From Stigmatella erecta (GTDB lineage Bacteria > Myxococcota > Myxococcia > Myxococcales > Myxococcaceae): a stretch of DNA of 64,000 nucleotides. Made by a program: the position numbers and the translations under genes. Positions within the stretch are counted from its first letter, which is position 1; the number at the start of each line of letters is the position of its first letter. The stretch lies in contig NZ_FOIJ01000007.1 of the NCBI RefSeq assembly GCF_900111745.1, positions 1-64,000 on the forward strand. Direction: 5' to 3'. Of this stretch, positions 16,541-25,250 are shown in pieces. Under the pieces are notes generated by a model that did no database searches, was not told the origin of the DNA, and saw only the letters and a list, made by a program, of their open reading frames with translations.

Positions 16541-16996
16541 TCAGTCGGTCGTCGCGGCCACCCAGCCCCCGGCGGACACCCGGCGGACGATGCCCTGGGG
16601 CGCGCCCTCCATGGACAGCTCCTCGGGGCCCGCCCGGCGGGCGTCATACGTGTAGCCGTCCGGCGTCTCCTGCAGGTAGAGCACCAGCCCGCGCTGGGCG
16701 AACTGCCGCACCACCCGGAACGCCGCGCCCTCGCACGCCGGGGTGTCTCCGGCGAAGAAGCGCTCCAGCATGCCCTCGTCCGGCTTGCGCACGAAGACCA
16801 TCACCGGCACGGACGCCTCGCGCCCCGCGACGGTCAGCTCCTCGACGTACCGGGAGGGCACCGGCTCGCGCAGCAACGTCTGGACCAGCAGGCACTTGCC
16901 GTCCTCCTTCTCCTGGAGGTGCTGGGCGGCCGTCTGGGTGTGCGAACAACCCACGGCGGTGAGTCCAAGCGCGGCGGTGAGAGCAAGGCGGTTCAT
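16541..16996 (-). CDS. Predicted lipoprotein of unknown function
   Basis: A 151-residue protein with an N-terminal lipoprotein signal: MNRLALTAALGLTAVGC, lipobox TAVGC, acylated Cys17. The rest is a small soluble periplasmic domain with no family I recognise (VPVMVFVRKPDEGMLERFFAG, VVRQFAQRGLVLYLQETPDGYTY). Two other cysteines (KCLL, PACEG) could form a disulfide. The ATG at 16996 is chosen because it gives the signal peptide at the very start. It lies 23 nt downstream of the OmpA-like gene and may be its partner in the envelope. Confidence 0.7.
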   Translation of the reverse strand: MNRLALTAALGLTAVGCSHTQTAAQHLQEKEDGKCLLVQTLLREPVPSRYVEELTVAGREASVPVMVFVRKPDEGMLERFFAGDTPACEGAAFRVVRQFAQRGLVLYLQETPDGYTYDARRAGPEELSMEGAPQGIVRRVSAGGWVAATTD

Positions 16997-17019
16997 CCGT
17001 CGGTTCCTCCAGGGAGACA

Positions 17020-18045
17020 TCACAGCTTCCGCCACTGCGGCGGGAAAGGGGACTGGGTCAACACCGGCGCGTCCACCGCGAGGATGTACTCGGCGCGGCG
17101 GTTGCCCACCTCGGCCGTCTCGTCAGGGGTGGAGACGGCCAGGGCCTGCTCACCAAAGCCTTCGTAGAACAGGGGCACGCGCAGCCCGCGCTTGTGGAAG
17201 TACGCGGCGATGCTCCGGGCCCGCTGCAGGGACAGCTCGCGGTTGGCGGCCGTGGCCCCCACCGTGTCGGTGTGCCCCAGCACATACAGGCGCAGCGAGG
17301 CGAAGCGCCCGTAGCGGGACACGGCCTCGGCGATGCGGGCGTGGCTCTGGTCCAGCTTGCCCCGCTCCCCCGCCGCGATGTCCGCGCTGCCCGAGGCGAA
17401 GTTCACTTCCTCGTGCGGGATGTCCACCTGCCAGGGGAAGAGGTCCACGCTCGCGTAGAAGTCCGAGGTGTCATAGGCCTGGAGCGAGAGGCGCAGCACC
17501 CGGCCCTCCGCCGGGGGCCAGGTGACGGTCAGCGGCGTCCCGGCCGCCTCGCCCTGGAAGGGCACCTCGCCGTCGAACGCCTTCTTCCCGGTGTCCATCA
17601 GCACCGTCAGCTTCGCGCGGCCCGCGGGCCGGGACAGCGTGAAGCGCAGCTGGCGCGCGGCCAGGTCCAGGTCATCCTTCGACACGCTCAGCGTGGGCGG
17701 CCCCAGCAGCTCCGCGTCGAACGACAGCGGCATCGTCCCGGGCTCGGCGCCGTCCGCGAAGCGAAGCGTCAGCGTGCCTTCATAGTGAAACCGGCCCTCG
17801 GGCTGCTCCAGGGGCACGGCGCGGACCGTGCCGGGCTTCCCGCCGCCGGACACGGACACCGTCTTGCCATCGGAGCGCTTCAGGTTCACGTCGAACCCGG
17901 CGATGGGCTCCAGGATGTGCACCTTCAGCGCGGGCGTGCCCTGCCCCAGCACCGCCCGGCCCTCGAGCGACACCTGGATGGCCTCTCCCGCGGCCGCGGG
18001 CACGGAGGCCAGCGCCAGGCAGAGCATGAGGAGACGAACGTTCAT
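17020..18045 (-). CDS. OmpA-family peptidoglycan-binding periplasmic protein
   Basis: A 341-residue secreted protein. Residues 1-20 are a Sec signal peptide (MNVRLLMLCLALASVPAAAG). Residues about 25-215 are beta-rich Ig-like segments with no clear family. Residues about 225-335 are an OmpA C-terminal domain: VNFASGSADIAAGERGKL, LRLYVLGHTDTVGATAANRELSLQRA and GNRRAEYIL. OmpA-like domains bind diaminopimelate in peptidoglycan, so it probably links the envelope to the wall. The start (ATG at 18045) is fixed by the signal peptide. It lies 142 nt after lpxI, separated from it by a small hairpin. Confidence 0.82.
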   Translation of the reverse strand: MNVRLLMLCLALASVPAAAGEAIQVSLEGRAVLGQGTPALKVHILEPIAGFDVNLKRSDGKTVSVSGGGKPGTVRAVPLEQPEGRFHYEGTLTLRFADGAEPGTMPLSFDAELLGPPTLSVSKDDLDLAARQLRFTLSRPAGRAKLTVLMDTGKKAFDGEVPFQGEAAGTPLTVTWPPAEGRVLRLSLQAYDTSDFYASVDLFPWQVDIPHEEVNFASGSADIAAGERGKLDQSHARIAEAVSRYGRFASLRLYVLGHTDTVGATAANRELSLQRARSIAAYFHKRGLRVPLFYEGFGEQALAVSTPDETAEVGNRRAEYILAVDAPVLTQSPFPPQWRKL

Positions 18046-18145
18046 GGAGAGTGGCGACCCCAGCATGCCGGTGGCTGGCAACAAAGGTTTCCGGAGAGGA
18101 AATTCCCGGAACAGAACGGTAGGACGGCGCGCCGCGTCAGCACAT

Positions 18146-18162
18146 GGGCCCTTCCAGGGCCC
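18146..18162 (-). terminator. Small inverted repeat after lpxI
   Basis: GGGCCC, a 5-nt loop, GGGCCC, at 18146-18151 and 18157-18162, 26 nt downstream of the lpxI stop. There is no U-tract. It may attenuate read-through from the lipid A operon into the OmpA-like gene. Weak evidence. Confidence 0.3.
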
Positions 18163-18187
18163 CCTTCCGCCCGCTGGAGAACACCCC

Positions 18188-18991
18188 TCAGGGAATGCCC
18201 ACCACCGTGATGCCTTCCGCCTCGGCCCGGGAGAACAGGGCCGGGGTCTCCAGGAGCACGGTCTTCCCCGCCTCCAGCGCCAGCACCGTGGCCCCCACCT
18301 CCGCCATGACCTCCAGCGTGCGCGGGCCCGCCGCCGGCAGATCGAACCGCAGATCCTGCCCGGGCTTGCAGCGTTTGACGACCACCGCTCCCTTGCCCCC
18401 CAGCTTCCCACCCCGGCGGATGGCCTCGTCCGTGCCCTCGACGGCCTCCAGCGCCAGGACGTTTCCCCCCCTCACCACCACCGTCTGTCCCACATCCGCC
18501 TTCCCCAGCAGGGAGGCCACCTCCACCCCCAGCGCCACATCCTTCTCCTGCGCCGGGTGCAGCCGGGGGCCCGCGAGGTGGCCCGGAGGGCACATCACCT
18601 GCGCGAGGTAGTCGGTGGGGGCCACGATGGTGACGCCGTTCGCCTCGAAGTGGTCCGCCACCGCGCGCAGCAGCGCATCGTCCCGGAGGCTGCGCAGCCG
18701 CGAGAGGATGCGGACCGCGCCCAGGTCCGGCCGGGCCTCGGTGAGCGCCCGCACGCGGCCAATGCCACCGGCCATGGCGGCCCGGGCCACGGAGGCCTTC
18801 TGGAAGGTGCGGACAATGCGGCCCACCTGGCCGAGCCGCACCCAGGTGAAGGAGGCGACTTCCGCCTCCAGGGCCGGATCCGTCTCGCCGCGGTGGGCCA
18901 CGGCGACGACTTCCATGCCCCGGGCACGCGCCTCGCGGGCGAACAGGAAGGGCAACTGGCCGTTGCCCGCGATGAGGCCAATGCGCTCCAC
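18188..18991 (-). CDS. lpxI: UDP-2,3-diacylglucosamine pyrophosphatase LpxI
   Basis: Hydrolyses UDP-2,3-diacylglucosamine to lipid X and UMP, the fourth step of lipid A synthesis. It is an LpxI (DUF1009) protein of 267 residues, not an LpxH metallophosphoesterase. It begins MERIGLIAGNGQLPFLFAREA, then MAGGIGRV, and the C-terminal catalytic domain has GQTVVVRGGNVLALEAVEGTDE, VVVKRCKPGQDLRFDLPAAGPRT and LETPALFSRAEAEGI. The start is GTG at 18991. It follows lpxA by 24 nt, so the lipid A genes lpxD-fabZ-lpxA-lpxI are contiguous. Confidence 0.95.
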   Translation of the reverse strand: MERIGLIAGNGQLPFLFAREARARGMEVVAVAHRGETDPALEAEVASFTWVRLGQVGRIVRTFQKASVARAAMAGGIGRVRALTEARPDLGAVRILSRLRSLRDDALLRAVADHFEANGVTIVAPTDYLAQVMCPPGHLAGPRLHPAQEKDVALGVEVASLLGKADVGQTVVVRGGNVLALEAVEGTDEAIRRGGKLGGKGAVVVKRCKPGQDLRFDLPAAGPRTLEVMAEVGATVLALEAGKTVLLETPALFSRAEAEGITVVGIP

Positions 18992-19015
18992 GTTCCGGGG
19001 CTCCGGCGGTGCGGA

Positions 19016-19792
19016 CTAGCGCGTCAGCCCGCGCTTGCTCTGGCGGATGAACTGGATGAGGTGGTCCACCTCGGGGTGGCCGCCCAGCTCCGTCTGGAGC
19101 CGCTCCAGCGCCTCGGCCACGCCGAGCTTGGAGCGGAAGACGACCTTGTAGGCCTCCTTCACGCGGCCAATCTGCTCGGAGGTGAAGCCGTGCCGCTCCA
19201 GGCCCACGGTGTTCAGCCCGGCCAGCTCCGCGCGGTCGCCCTGAGCCACGCAGTACGGGGGCACGTCCATCACCACCATGGAGCCGCCCGCCACGAAGGC
19301 ATGCTTGCCCACGCGCGTGAACTGGTGCACCGCCGTCAGCCCCGAGAAGATGACGTGGTCCTCCACGTGCACGTGCCCGGCGATCGCGGAGCCCTGGCCC
19401 AGGATGCAGCCGTTGCCCACCACGCAGTCGTGCGCCACGTGGCTGCTGCCCATGAAGAGGTTGCGGTGGCCGATGCGCGTGGCGCCCCCTCCTCCGGCGG
19501 TGCCGATGTGCATCGTGGTGAACTCGCGGATCTGGTTCTCGTCGCCCAGGACGAGCTCGGTGTCCTCGCCCCCGTACTTCAGGTCCTGCGGGGCCGCGCC
19601 CAGGGCGGCGAACTGGAACACCCGGTTACGGGCTCCCAGCGTCGTGCGCCCCTCGATGACAGCGTGAGGGCCCACGCGCGTCTCCGGACCAATTTTCACC
19701 TTGGGTCCAATGACCGAGAAGGCGCCAATCTCCACCGTCTCGTGGAGCTGCGCATCCGGGTGAACCACCGCCGTCGGGTGAACCTGAGCCAT
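19016..19792 (-). CDS. lpxA: UDP-N-acetylglucosamine acyltransferase
   Basis: First enzyme of lipid A synthesis: transfers a 3-hydroxyacyl chain from ACP to O3 of UDP-GlcNAc. The 258-residue protein shows the left-handed parallel beta-helix hexapeptide repeats (VHPDAQLHETVEIGAFSVIGP...). The catalytic His is in GSSHVAHDCVVGNGCI. The ALGAAPQDLKYGGEDTEL segment and the C-terminal helical region (GLERHGFTSEQIGRVKEAYKVVFRS) match the family. It starts at ATG 19792, 27 nt after fabZ. Confidence 0.97.
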   Translation of the reverse strand: MAQVHPTAVVHPDAQLHETVEIGAFSVIGPKVKIGPETRVGPHAVIEGRTTLGARNRVFQFAALGAAPQDLKYGGEDTELVLGDENQIREFTTMHIGTAGGGGATRIGHRNLFMGSSHVAHDCVVGNGCILGQGSAIAGHVHVEDHVIFSGLTAVHQFTRVGKHAFVAGGSMVVMDVPPYCVAQGDRAELAGLNTVGLERHGFTSEQIGRVKEAYKVVFRSKLGVAEALERLQTELGGHPEVDHLIQFIRQSKRGLTR

Positions 19793-19819
19793 GCCGTCTC
19801 TCCTCTTCCATCCCGCCAG

Positions 19820-20284
19820 CTAGGACGCCGGCTCCGCGGCGGTCCTCGTGTCCTTGTCCACCACCGTGGCCAGGAACTCGCCTTCCGCTACCTTCACGCC
19901 GTCCACCGTGGCCGTCCCCTTCGTCTTCCAGACGGCCCCCTTGTGGCGCAGCACCTCGATGCCCAACTCCAACCGGTCCCCGGGAACCACCGGCTTGCGG
20001 AACTTCGCGTTGTCCACCCCCATCAGGTAGGCAACCTTGTTCTCCGGGTTCATGCTCTCGCTCTTGTAGGCCAGAATGGCCGTGGCCTGCGCGAGCGCCT
20101 CCAGGATGAGCACCCCCGGCATCACCGGGTGCCCCGGGAAGTGGCCGTTGAAGAAGGGCTCATTGATGGTGACGTTCTTGTAGGCCGTGAGCTTCTGGCC
20201 CTCGACGAACTCCACCACCCGGTCCACCAGCAGGAACGGGTAGCGATGGGGCAGCAGCCGCTGAATCTCGCCAATGTCCATCAT
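19820..20284 (-). CDS. fabZ: 3-hydroxyacyl-ACP dehydratase
   Basis: Dehydrates 3-hydroxyacyl-ACP in fatty acid elongation and so competes with LpxA/LpxD for the same substrate. It has 154 residues. The hot-dog fold starts with [20 protein letters not shown], and the active-site segment [26 protein letters not shown] carries the catalytic His and Glu. Two ATGs lie in tandem; the first (20284) overlaps the lpxD stop by 4 nt, the second (20281) by one. Either is plausible. Its place between lpxD and lpxA is the classic arrangement. Confidence 0.97.
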   Translation of the reverse strand: MMDIGEIQRLLPHRYPFLLVDRVVEFVEGQKLTAYKNVTINEPFFNGHFPGHPVMPGVLILEALAQATAILAYKSESMNPENKVAYLMGVDNAKFRKPVVPGDRLELGIEVLRHKGAVWKTKGTATVDGVKVAEGEFLATVVDKDTRTAAEPAS

Positions 20285-21345
20285 CCGCCCTTCTCCTTCT
20301 CGAGCTGTTCCACCCTGCGCCGCAGGGCTCGTACTTCCTTGAGCAAGTCCCCGAGCTGGCCCACCGCCGCCGAGGCCCGCAGCCACTCGCGGTGGGGCAT
20401 GGCGGGGGTTCCCGACACCACCTGGCCGTCCTCGACATCGTGCGCCACGCCGGACTGGGCCCCGACCTTGGCCAGGTCTCCCACCCGGATGTGGCCCACC
20501 ACGCCCACCTGCCCCGCCAGCACCACGCCGGTGCCCACCTCGGAGGAGCCCGAGACGCCCGCCTGCGCGCAGATGAGCGTCAGCGGACCAATCTTCACGT
20601 TGTGCGCCAGCTGCACCAGGTTATCGAGCTTCGTGCCCCGGCCCACCACGGTCTCGCCAATGGTGGCCCTGTCGATGCACGTGCAGGCCCCCACCTCCAC
20701 GTCGTCCTCGATGCGGACGATGCCGGTCTGGGGAATCTTGAAGTGCCGCGGCCCCTCCTCGCCCTCGGCATCGAAGGCGAAGCCGAAGCCGTCGGCCCCC
20801 ACCACGCAGGAGGCATGGAGGATGACGCGCGAGCCCACGAGGCACCGCTCGCGCACGGTGACGTTGGGGTAGACGGTGCAGTCCTCGCCGAGGCTCGCCG
20901 CCTCGCCCACGTAGGCGCCCGCGTAGAGCACGGTGCGGGCCCCCACCGAGGCGCCCTTCTCCACGGTGGCCCCGGCCATCACCACGGCCTCGGGGTGCAC
21001 GCGCGCCTCGGGGTGCACGTGCGCACCGGGGCGGACCCCCGCCGCGGGGCGCTCGCGAACCTCGAAGAGCGTCAGCAGCCGGGCAAAGGCCAGGTGGGGG
21101 TTGCCCACGCGGATGAGGGATAGGCCCTCGCGCGCGGGCACGTCCCGGCCCACCAGCACGGCCGAGGCCCGGGTCGCCTCGAACTGCCGGCGGTACCGGG
21201 TATTGCCATAGAAGGACACGTCCCCCGGGCCCGCCTCGGCGAGCCCGTTGAGGCCGTGGATCAACAGGCCGGCATCCCCGAGCAGCTCACCGCCCACGTG
21301 GGTGGCAAGCTCGCCGAGCCGGCGGGGTGTGGAGGCGTGGCTCAC
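20281..21345 (-). CDS. lpxD: UDP-3-O-acylglucosamine N-acyltransferase
   Basis: Adds the N-linked 3-hydroxyacyl chain in lipid A synthesis. The protein has 354 residues: an N-terminal uridine-binding domain (GLNGLAEAGPGDVSFYGNTRYRRQ), a long hexapeptide beta-helix, and the catalytic His in KLDNLVQLAHNVKIG. A C-terminal helix (LGDLLKEVRALRRRVEQLEKEK) is typical. It starts at GTG 21345, 11 nt after ompH. The stop is fused with the fabZ start. Confidence 0.96.
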   Translation of the reverse strand: MSHASTPRRLGELATHVGGELLGDAGLLIHGLNGLAEAGPGDVSFYGNTRYRRQFEATRASAVLVGRDVPAREGLSLIRVGNPHLAFARLLTLFEVRERPAAGVRPGAHVHPEARVHPEAVVMAGATVEKGASVGARTVLYAGAYVGEAASLGEDCTVYPNVTVRERCLVGSRVILHASCVVGADGFGFAFDAEGEEGPRHFKIPQTGIVRIEDDVEVGACTCIDRATIGETVVGRGTKLDNLVQLAHNVKIGPLTLICAQAGVSGSSEVGTGVVLAGQVGVVGHIRVGDLAKVGAQSGVAHDVEDGQVVSGTPAMPHREWLRASAAVGQLGDLLKEVRALRRRVEQLEKEKGG

Positions 21346-21356
21346 GGGCGTGCGCG

Positions 21357-21950
21357 CTACTTCTTCGGAGCGTCCTTGGCCACCGGGGCCGCGGGGGCCT
21401 TCGGGGCGGCCGGCTTCGGCGCCGCCAGCTTGGGCAGGGCGTTGTACGAGCGGATGACCTCGTTGGAGAGATCATACTGGGTCTGCGCGTAGACCAGGCC
21501 CGAGTCGCGCCGCTCGAACACGAACGAGAGGCTGTCGCGCTCGGCGATCTTCGCGATGACGCCATCGATGCGGTCGATGATGGGCGCCATCAGCTGGCGC
21601 TCCTCGTTGGCGGCCTCGGCGCGGTAGCGGTCCCACTTCTGGGCCAGCTCCAGGATGCGCTTCTGGAGGTCCGTGGCCTGCTGGACGCGCGTCTCCTCGC
21701 TCATGGCGCTGGCCTGCTTGTCCAGCAGGTCCTTGGCCTTGCGCAGCTTCTCCTGCTCCTGGTCGATCTCCTTCTGGCGATCGTCGAGCGTCTTCTGGAG
21801 GCGGTTCTTGGCGTCCTTCCCGTCCTGCACCTCCAGCAGAACGCGCTGGTAGTCCACGTAGCCCATCTTCAGGTTCTGGGCGGAGGCGGCGAGCGGGAGG
21901 GCAAGCGACAGGGCGGCGGCGGTGGCAGCCAGGGTGCTTCGAAGCGACAT
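21357..21950 (-). CDS. ompH: OmpH/Skp-family periplasmic chaperone
   Basis: A 197-residue periplasmic chaperone that holds unfolded outer membrane proteins on the way to BamA. A Sec signal peptide (MSLRSTLAATAAALSLALPLAASAQ) is followed by LKMGYVDYQRVLLEVQDGKDAKNRL and a long charged coiled coil (residues about 45-115). The C-terminus is an Ala/Pro/Lys-rich tail, which is unusual for Skp and could be a flexible extension. The ATG at 21950 is set by the signal peptide. It lies between bamA and lpxD, as in many Gram-negatives. Confidence 0.92.
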   Translation of the reverse strand: MSLRSTLAATAAALSLALPLAASAQNLKMGYVDYQRVLLEVQDGKDAKNRLQKTLDDRQKEIDQEQEKLRKAKDLLDKQASAMSEETRVQQATDLQKRILELAQKWDRYRAEAANEERQLMAPIIDRIDGVIAKIAERDSLSFVFERRDSGLVYAQTQYDLSNEVIRSYNALPKLAAPKPAAPKAPAAPVAKDAPKK

Positions 21951-22065
21951 GTTCAACGGCTCCTCGAGACTCAACAGGGATGGTGCTGGCTCCGACGTCC
22001 GCGCGGGACGGTTCTTCAACCCGGGCGGACACTCCCGGTGCGCCGGACGGACGGCTTATCAGAAA

Positions 22066-24492
22066 TCAGAAGAAGTTGCCGATGGTGAACTCGAACAGGA
22101 GGGGCTCGTCTTCCGGACGCCGCGTCAGGGGGATGCCCCACTCGAAGCGCAGGGGGCCAATGGGCGAGAACCAGCGGAAGCCGAAGCCCGCGGAGTGGAA
22201 CAGGCCAAGCGGCAGGTCGTTTTGCAGGTCCTGGAACAGCCGCTCGTTGGCCGAGTAGGCATTGCCCGCGTCATAGAAGAGCACGCCCCGGATGCCCGCC
22301 TTCTCGAAGATGGGGAACTCCAGCTCCAGGTTAAAGATGAGCTGCTTGTTGCCGCCCGAGCGGAACTCCACCACGGTGGCATCGGGCGAGTCCGAGCGCG
22401 GCACCAGCAAGGTGGGGCTGATGCTGCGCAGGTAGTAGCCGCGGATCGTGTTGATGCCGCCCAGGTAGTAGAGTTCGGAGATGGGCAGCGGGCTGTTCGC
22501 GTCCAGCTGCTGGATGTAGCCCACCGTGGCGTTCGTCTTGAAGACGAAGCCCAGCGGCAGCGGGAAGTACAGGCGCGAGTAGGCCGAGTAGCGCGTGAAG
22601 AGGAACGTGCCGCCCAGCAGCTTCGGGGCGAACTCCACCGAGCCGTAGTGGATGAAGCCCCGCGACGGGAAGAGGCGGTTGTCGCGCCGGTCGAAGGACA
22701 GCGACAGGCGCGCGGCGCTGGTGACTCCGCTCAGGAACTGGTTGGCCAGCAGCACCGCGCCCAGGCTCTGGCCTGCCTCCACGTCCACGTACTCGCGCGT
22801 GTAGCCCACGGTGCCCAGCAGGTCGTCGACGAACTGGTAGCCCAGCGAGACGCTGCCGCCCGTGGAGCGCCGGATGAACCCGTCATAGTCCGCGTCCACC
22901 CGGAAGAAGTCCGCCGACAGCAGGTACTGGGTGTCCAGGAAGTACGGATCATAGAACGACAGCTGGATGAGCGAGCGCAGGCCGGAGATCTGCGCCGAGG
23001 CGGACACCGTCTGCCCCCACCCCAGGAAGTTGTTCTGGGACACCTGGGCCGTGAAGATGAAGTTCTCCACGTTGGAGAAGCCCAGGCCCACCTGGAAGGT
23101 GCCCGTGGCCTTCTCCTTCACCTCCACCTGGAGGACGATCCGGTCATCGGCGCTGCCAGGCTTCTGGGTGATGTCCACCGTCTCGAAGAAGCCCAGGGCC
23201 GTGGCGCGCTCGCGGCTGCGGCGCACGCCCGTGCCGCTGTACAGCTCGCCCTCGTAGACGCGCAGCTCGCGGCGGATGACCTTGTCGCGCGTCTTCGTGT
23301 TGCCCACGATGTCGATGCGCTCGATGGTGACCTGCGGCCCCTTCTGCACGTCGAAGGTCAGGTCCACCGTCTTCTCCTCGGCGTTCACCGAGGTGAGGGG
23401 GTTGATGTTCGCGTAGGCGTAGCCCTGGTCGTAGTAGACGTCCGTGATGGCCTGGATGTCCTGCGACAGCTTGGAGCGGTTGAAGCGCTCGCCCTTCGTG
23501 GAGGTCATCAACCGCGCCAGCCGCTCCTTGGGCACGATGAGGTCGCCCCCGAAGCCGATCTGGCCGATGTCATAGGCCTCGCCCTCCACCACCTTGATGT
23601 TGATGAAGATGGAGCGCTTGTCCGCCGACAGCGCCGTGGTGGGCTTGTCGATCCGGACGTTGATGTAGCCCCGGTCGTAATAGGTGGCCTGGATGACGGC
23701 CAGGTCGCGCTGGAACGCCTCCTCGCGGTAGGTGCCCTCCCCCGTCAGGAACGAGAAGTAGCCGCCCTCGCGGGTCACCATCACCGCCTTGAGCTCGTCC
23801 GGGCGGATCTTCTGGGCGCCGATGAAGGCAATCTCCTTCACCATCACCTTCGCGTTCTCCTCGACCACCAGCACCACGTCGACGCTCGCGCCCCCCTCCA
23901 CCGGCTCGATGCGGTGCTTCACCTCCACCAGGAAGTAGCCCTTCTCGACGTACTTCTCCTGGATCTTCTTCTGCGAGGAGCGGACGGTGTCCACATCCAG
24001 GATGGTGCCCGCCTTGACGTCGATCTGCTCCTTGAGGTCGTCGGCGCTCAGCTCGTCATTGCCCACCACCTTCACGGTGCGCACCGTGGGGCGCTCGGCC
24101 ACGCGGACGACGTAGGCGATGCCGCTGGGCAGCCGCTGCACGAGCAGCTGAACATCCGTGAAGTAGCCCAGGGCCCAGATGGCCCGGAGATCCTCGGAGG
24201 TCCGGGCAGGATCGAACGCGGCCCCCTGCTTCGTGCGGAGCGCGCGGCGGATGGCCTCGGTCTCCACGCGGCGGTTGCCCTCGACGCGCAACTCGACGAC
24301 GCGCTCGCCCGCGTCCTCGTCCACCGCATCCACGGGGGCATCGGCGGGGGGAGCCGCGGGGGACGCGGTGGCAGGAGGCGCCTGCGGCGCGCCCGCCTCG
24401 GCCTGCGCCAGGGCACGGCAAGGAACGAGCGCCCACAGGGTCACCGCGAGCAGCGTCAGGAAAGGCTTGAGCGACAGAACGGGAAACCTCAA
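22066..24492 (-). CDS. bamA: Outer membrane protein assembly factor BamA
   Basis: Central Omp85 protein of the BAM complex, inserting beta-barrel proteins in the outer membrane. From the TTG at 24492 it has 808 residues with a good signal peptide (LSLKPFLTLLAVTLWALVPCRALAQ). A Pro/Ala-rich linker is followed by five POTRA-like repeats (about residues 60-420) and the 16-strand barrel, including the lid-lock loop motif IRGY (GGINTIRGYYLRS). A GTG at 24576 overlapping the lolD stop would add 28 residues before the signal peptide, which seems less likely, but no good ribosome site distinguishes them. It is co-oriented with lolC-lolD upstream and ompH downstream. Confidence 0.94.
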   Translation of the reverse strand: MRFPVLSLKPFLTLLAVTLWALVPCRALAQAEAGAPQAPPATASPAAPPADAPVDAVDEDAGERVVELRVEGNRRVETEAIRRALRTKQGAAFDPARTSEDLRAIWALGYFTDVQLLVQRLPSGIAYVVRVAERPTVRTVKVVGNDELSADDLKEQIDVKAGTILDVDTVRSSQKKIQEKYVEKGYFLVEVKHRIEPVEGGASVDVVLVVEENAKVMVKEIAFIGAQKIRPDELKAVMVTREGGYFSFLTGEGTYREEAFQRDLAVIQATYYDRGYINVRIDKPTTALSADKRSIFINIKVVEGEAYDIGQIGFGGDLIVPKERLARLMTSTKGERFNRSKLSQDIQAITDVYYDQGYAYANINPLTSVNAEEKTVDLTFDVQKGPQVTIERIDIVGNTKTRDKVIRRELRVYEGELYSGTGVRRSRERATALGFFETVDITQKPGSADDRIVLQVEVKEKATGTFQVGLGFSNVENFIFTAQVSQNNFLGWGQTVSASAQISGLRSLIQLSFYDPYFLDTQYLLSADFFRVDADYDGFIRRSTGGSVSLGYQFVDDLLGTVGYTREYVDVEAGQSLGAVLLANQFLSGVTSAARLSLSFDRRDNRLFPSRGFIHYGSVEFAPKLLGGTFLFTRYSAYSRLYFPLPLGFVFKTNATVGYIQQLDANSPLPISELYYLGGINTIRGYYLRSISPTLLVPRSDSPDATVVEFRSGGNKQLIFNLELEFPIFEKAGIRGVLFYDAGNAYSANERLFQDLQNDLPLGLFHSAGFGFRWFSPIGPLRFEWGIPLTRRPEDEPLLFEFTIGNFF

Positions 24493-24572
24493 GGGAGCAG
24501 TCGGCCTGTAAGGGGCGGGGCAATCTAAGGGATAGGTTCGCCGTCCCTCAATCCAAAAGCGCGGCCCCCGCC

Positions 24573-25247
24573 TCACGCGTCCGTCACCTGGCCGCCTGCA
24601 AGGCGCAAGCGCCGGGGCATCGAGCGGGCCAGGGCCTCGTTGTGGGTCACCACCACCGCGGTGATGCCCAGGTCCCGGTTCACGTCCCGGAGGAGCTGGT
24701 GGATGCCCTCGCCCGTGGCCGGGTCCAGGTTTCCGGTCGGCTCATCGGCGAGCAAGATGGCAGGCTGGAGCACCAGGGCGCGCGCCAGGGCCACGCGCTG
24801 GGCCTCACCGCCCGACAACTCTCCGGGGCGGTGGTCCACCCGGCCGCCCAGTCCTACCCGCTCCAGCAGCTTCCGGGCTTCCGCGTATGTCTGGCTTCGG
24901 TCCCGGCGCTGGATGAGGGCGGGCATGGCCACGTTCTCCAGCGCGGTGAACTCCGGCAGCAGGTAGTGGCTCTGGAAGACGAAGCCGATGGTGCGGTTGC
25001 GGAAGTCGGCGATGCGCGCGTCGTTCATCGCGAAGACGGACTGCCCCTCGAAGAGCACCTCGCCGGCGGCCGGCGCGTCCAGCGTGCCCAGCACGTGCAG
25101 GAAGGTGCTCTTGCCGGCGCCCGAGGGCCCCACCAGGCTCACCAGCTCGCCCTTGCCGATGTCCAGGGACACGTCGCGCAGCACGTCGATGCGCTTGCCG
25201 TGCAGGAAGTAGCTCTTGAAGACGTTGCGGATGGAGAGGAACGCCAT
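24573..25247 (-). CDS. lolD: Lipoprotein-release ABC transporter ATPase
   Basis: ATP-binding subunit of the LolCDE complex that extracts lipoproteins from the inner membrane for LolA. It has 224 residues, the usual length. Walker A GPSGAGKST (about 39-47), signature LSGGEAQRVALARAL, Walker B AILLADEPTGNLD and the H-loop VVVTHNEAL are intact. The LolD-like motif around NRTIGFVFQSHYLLPEFTALENVAMP is present. It starts at ATG 25247, 3 nt after lolC, so both are surely co-translated. Confidence 0.94.
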   Translation of the reverse strand: MAFLSIRNVFKSYFLHGKRIDVLRDVSLDIGKGELVSLVGPSGAGKSTFLHVLGTLDAPAAGEVLFEGQSVFAMNDARIADFRNRTIGFVFQSHYLLPEFTALENVAMPALIQRRDRSQTYAEARKLLERVGLGGRVDHRPGELSGGEAQRVALARALVLQPAILLADEPTGNLDPATGEGIHQLLRDVNRDLGITAVVVTHNEALARSMPRRLRLAGGQVTDA

Positions 25248-25250
25248 CGC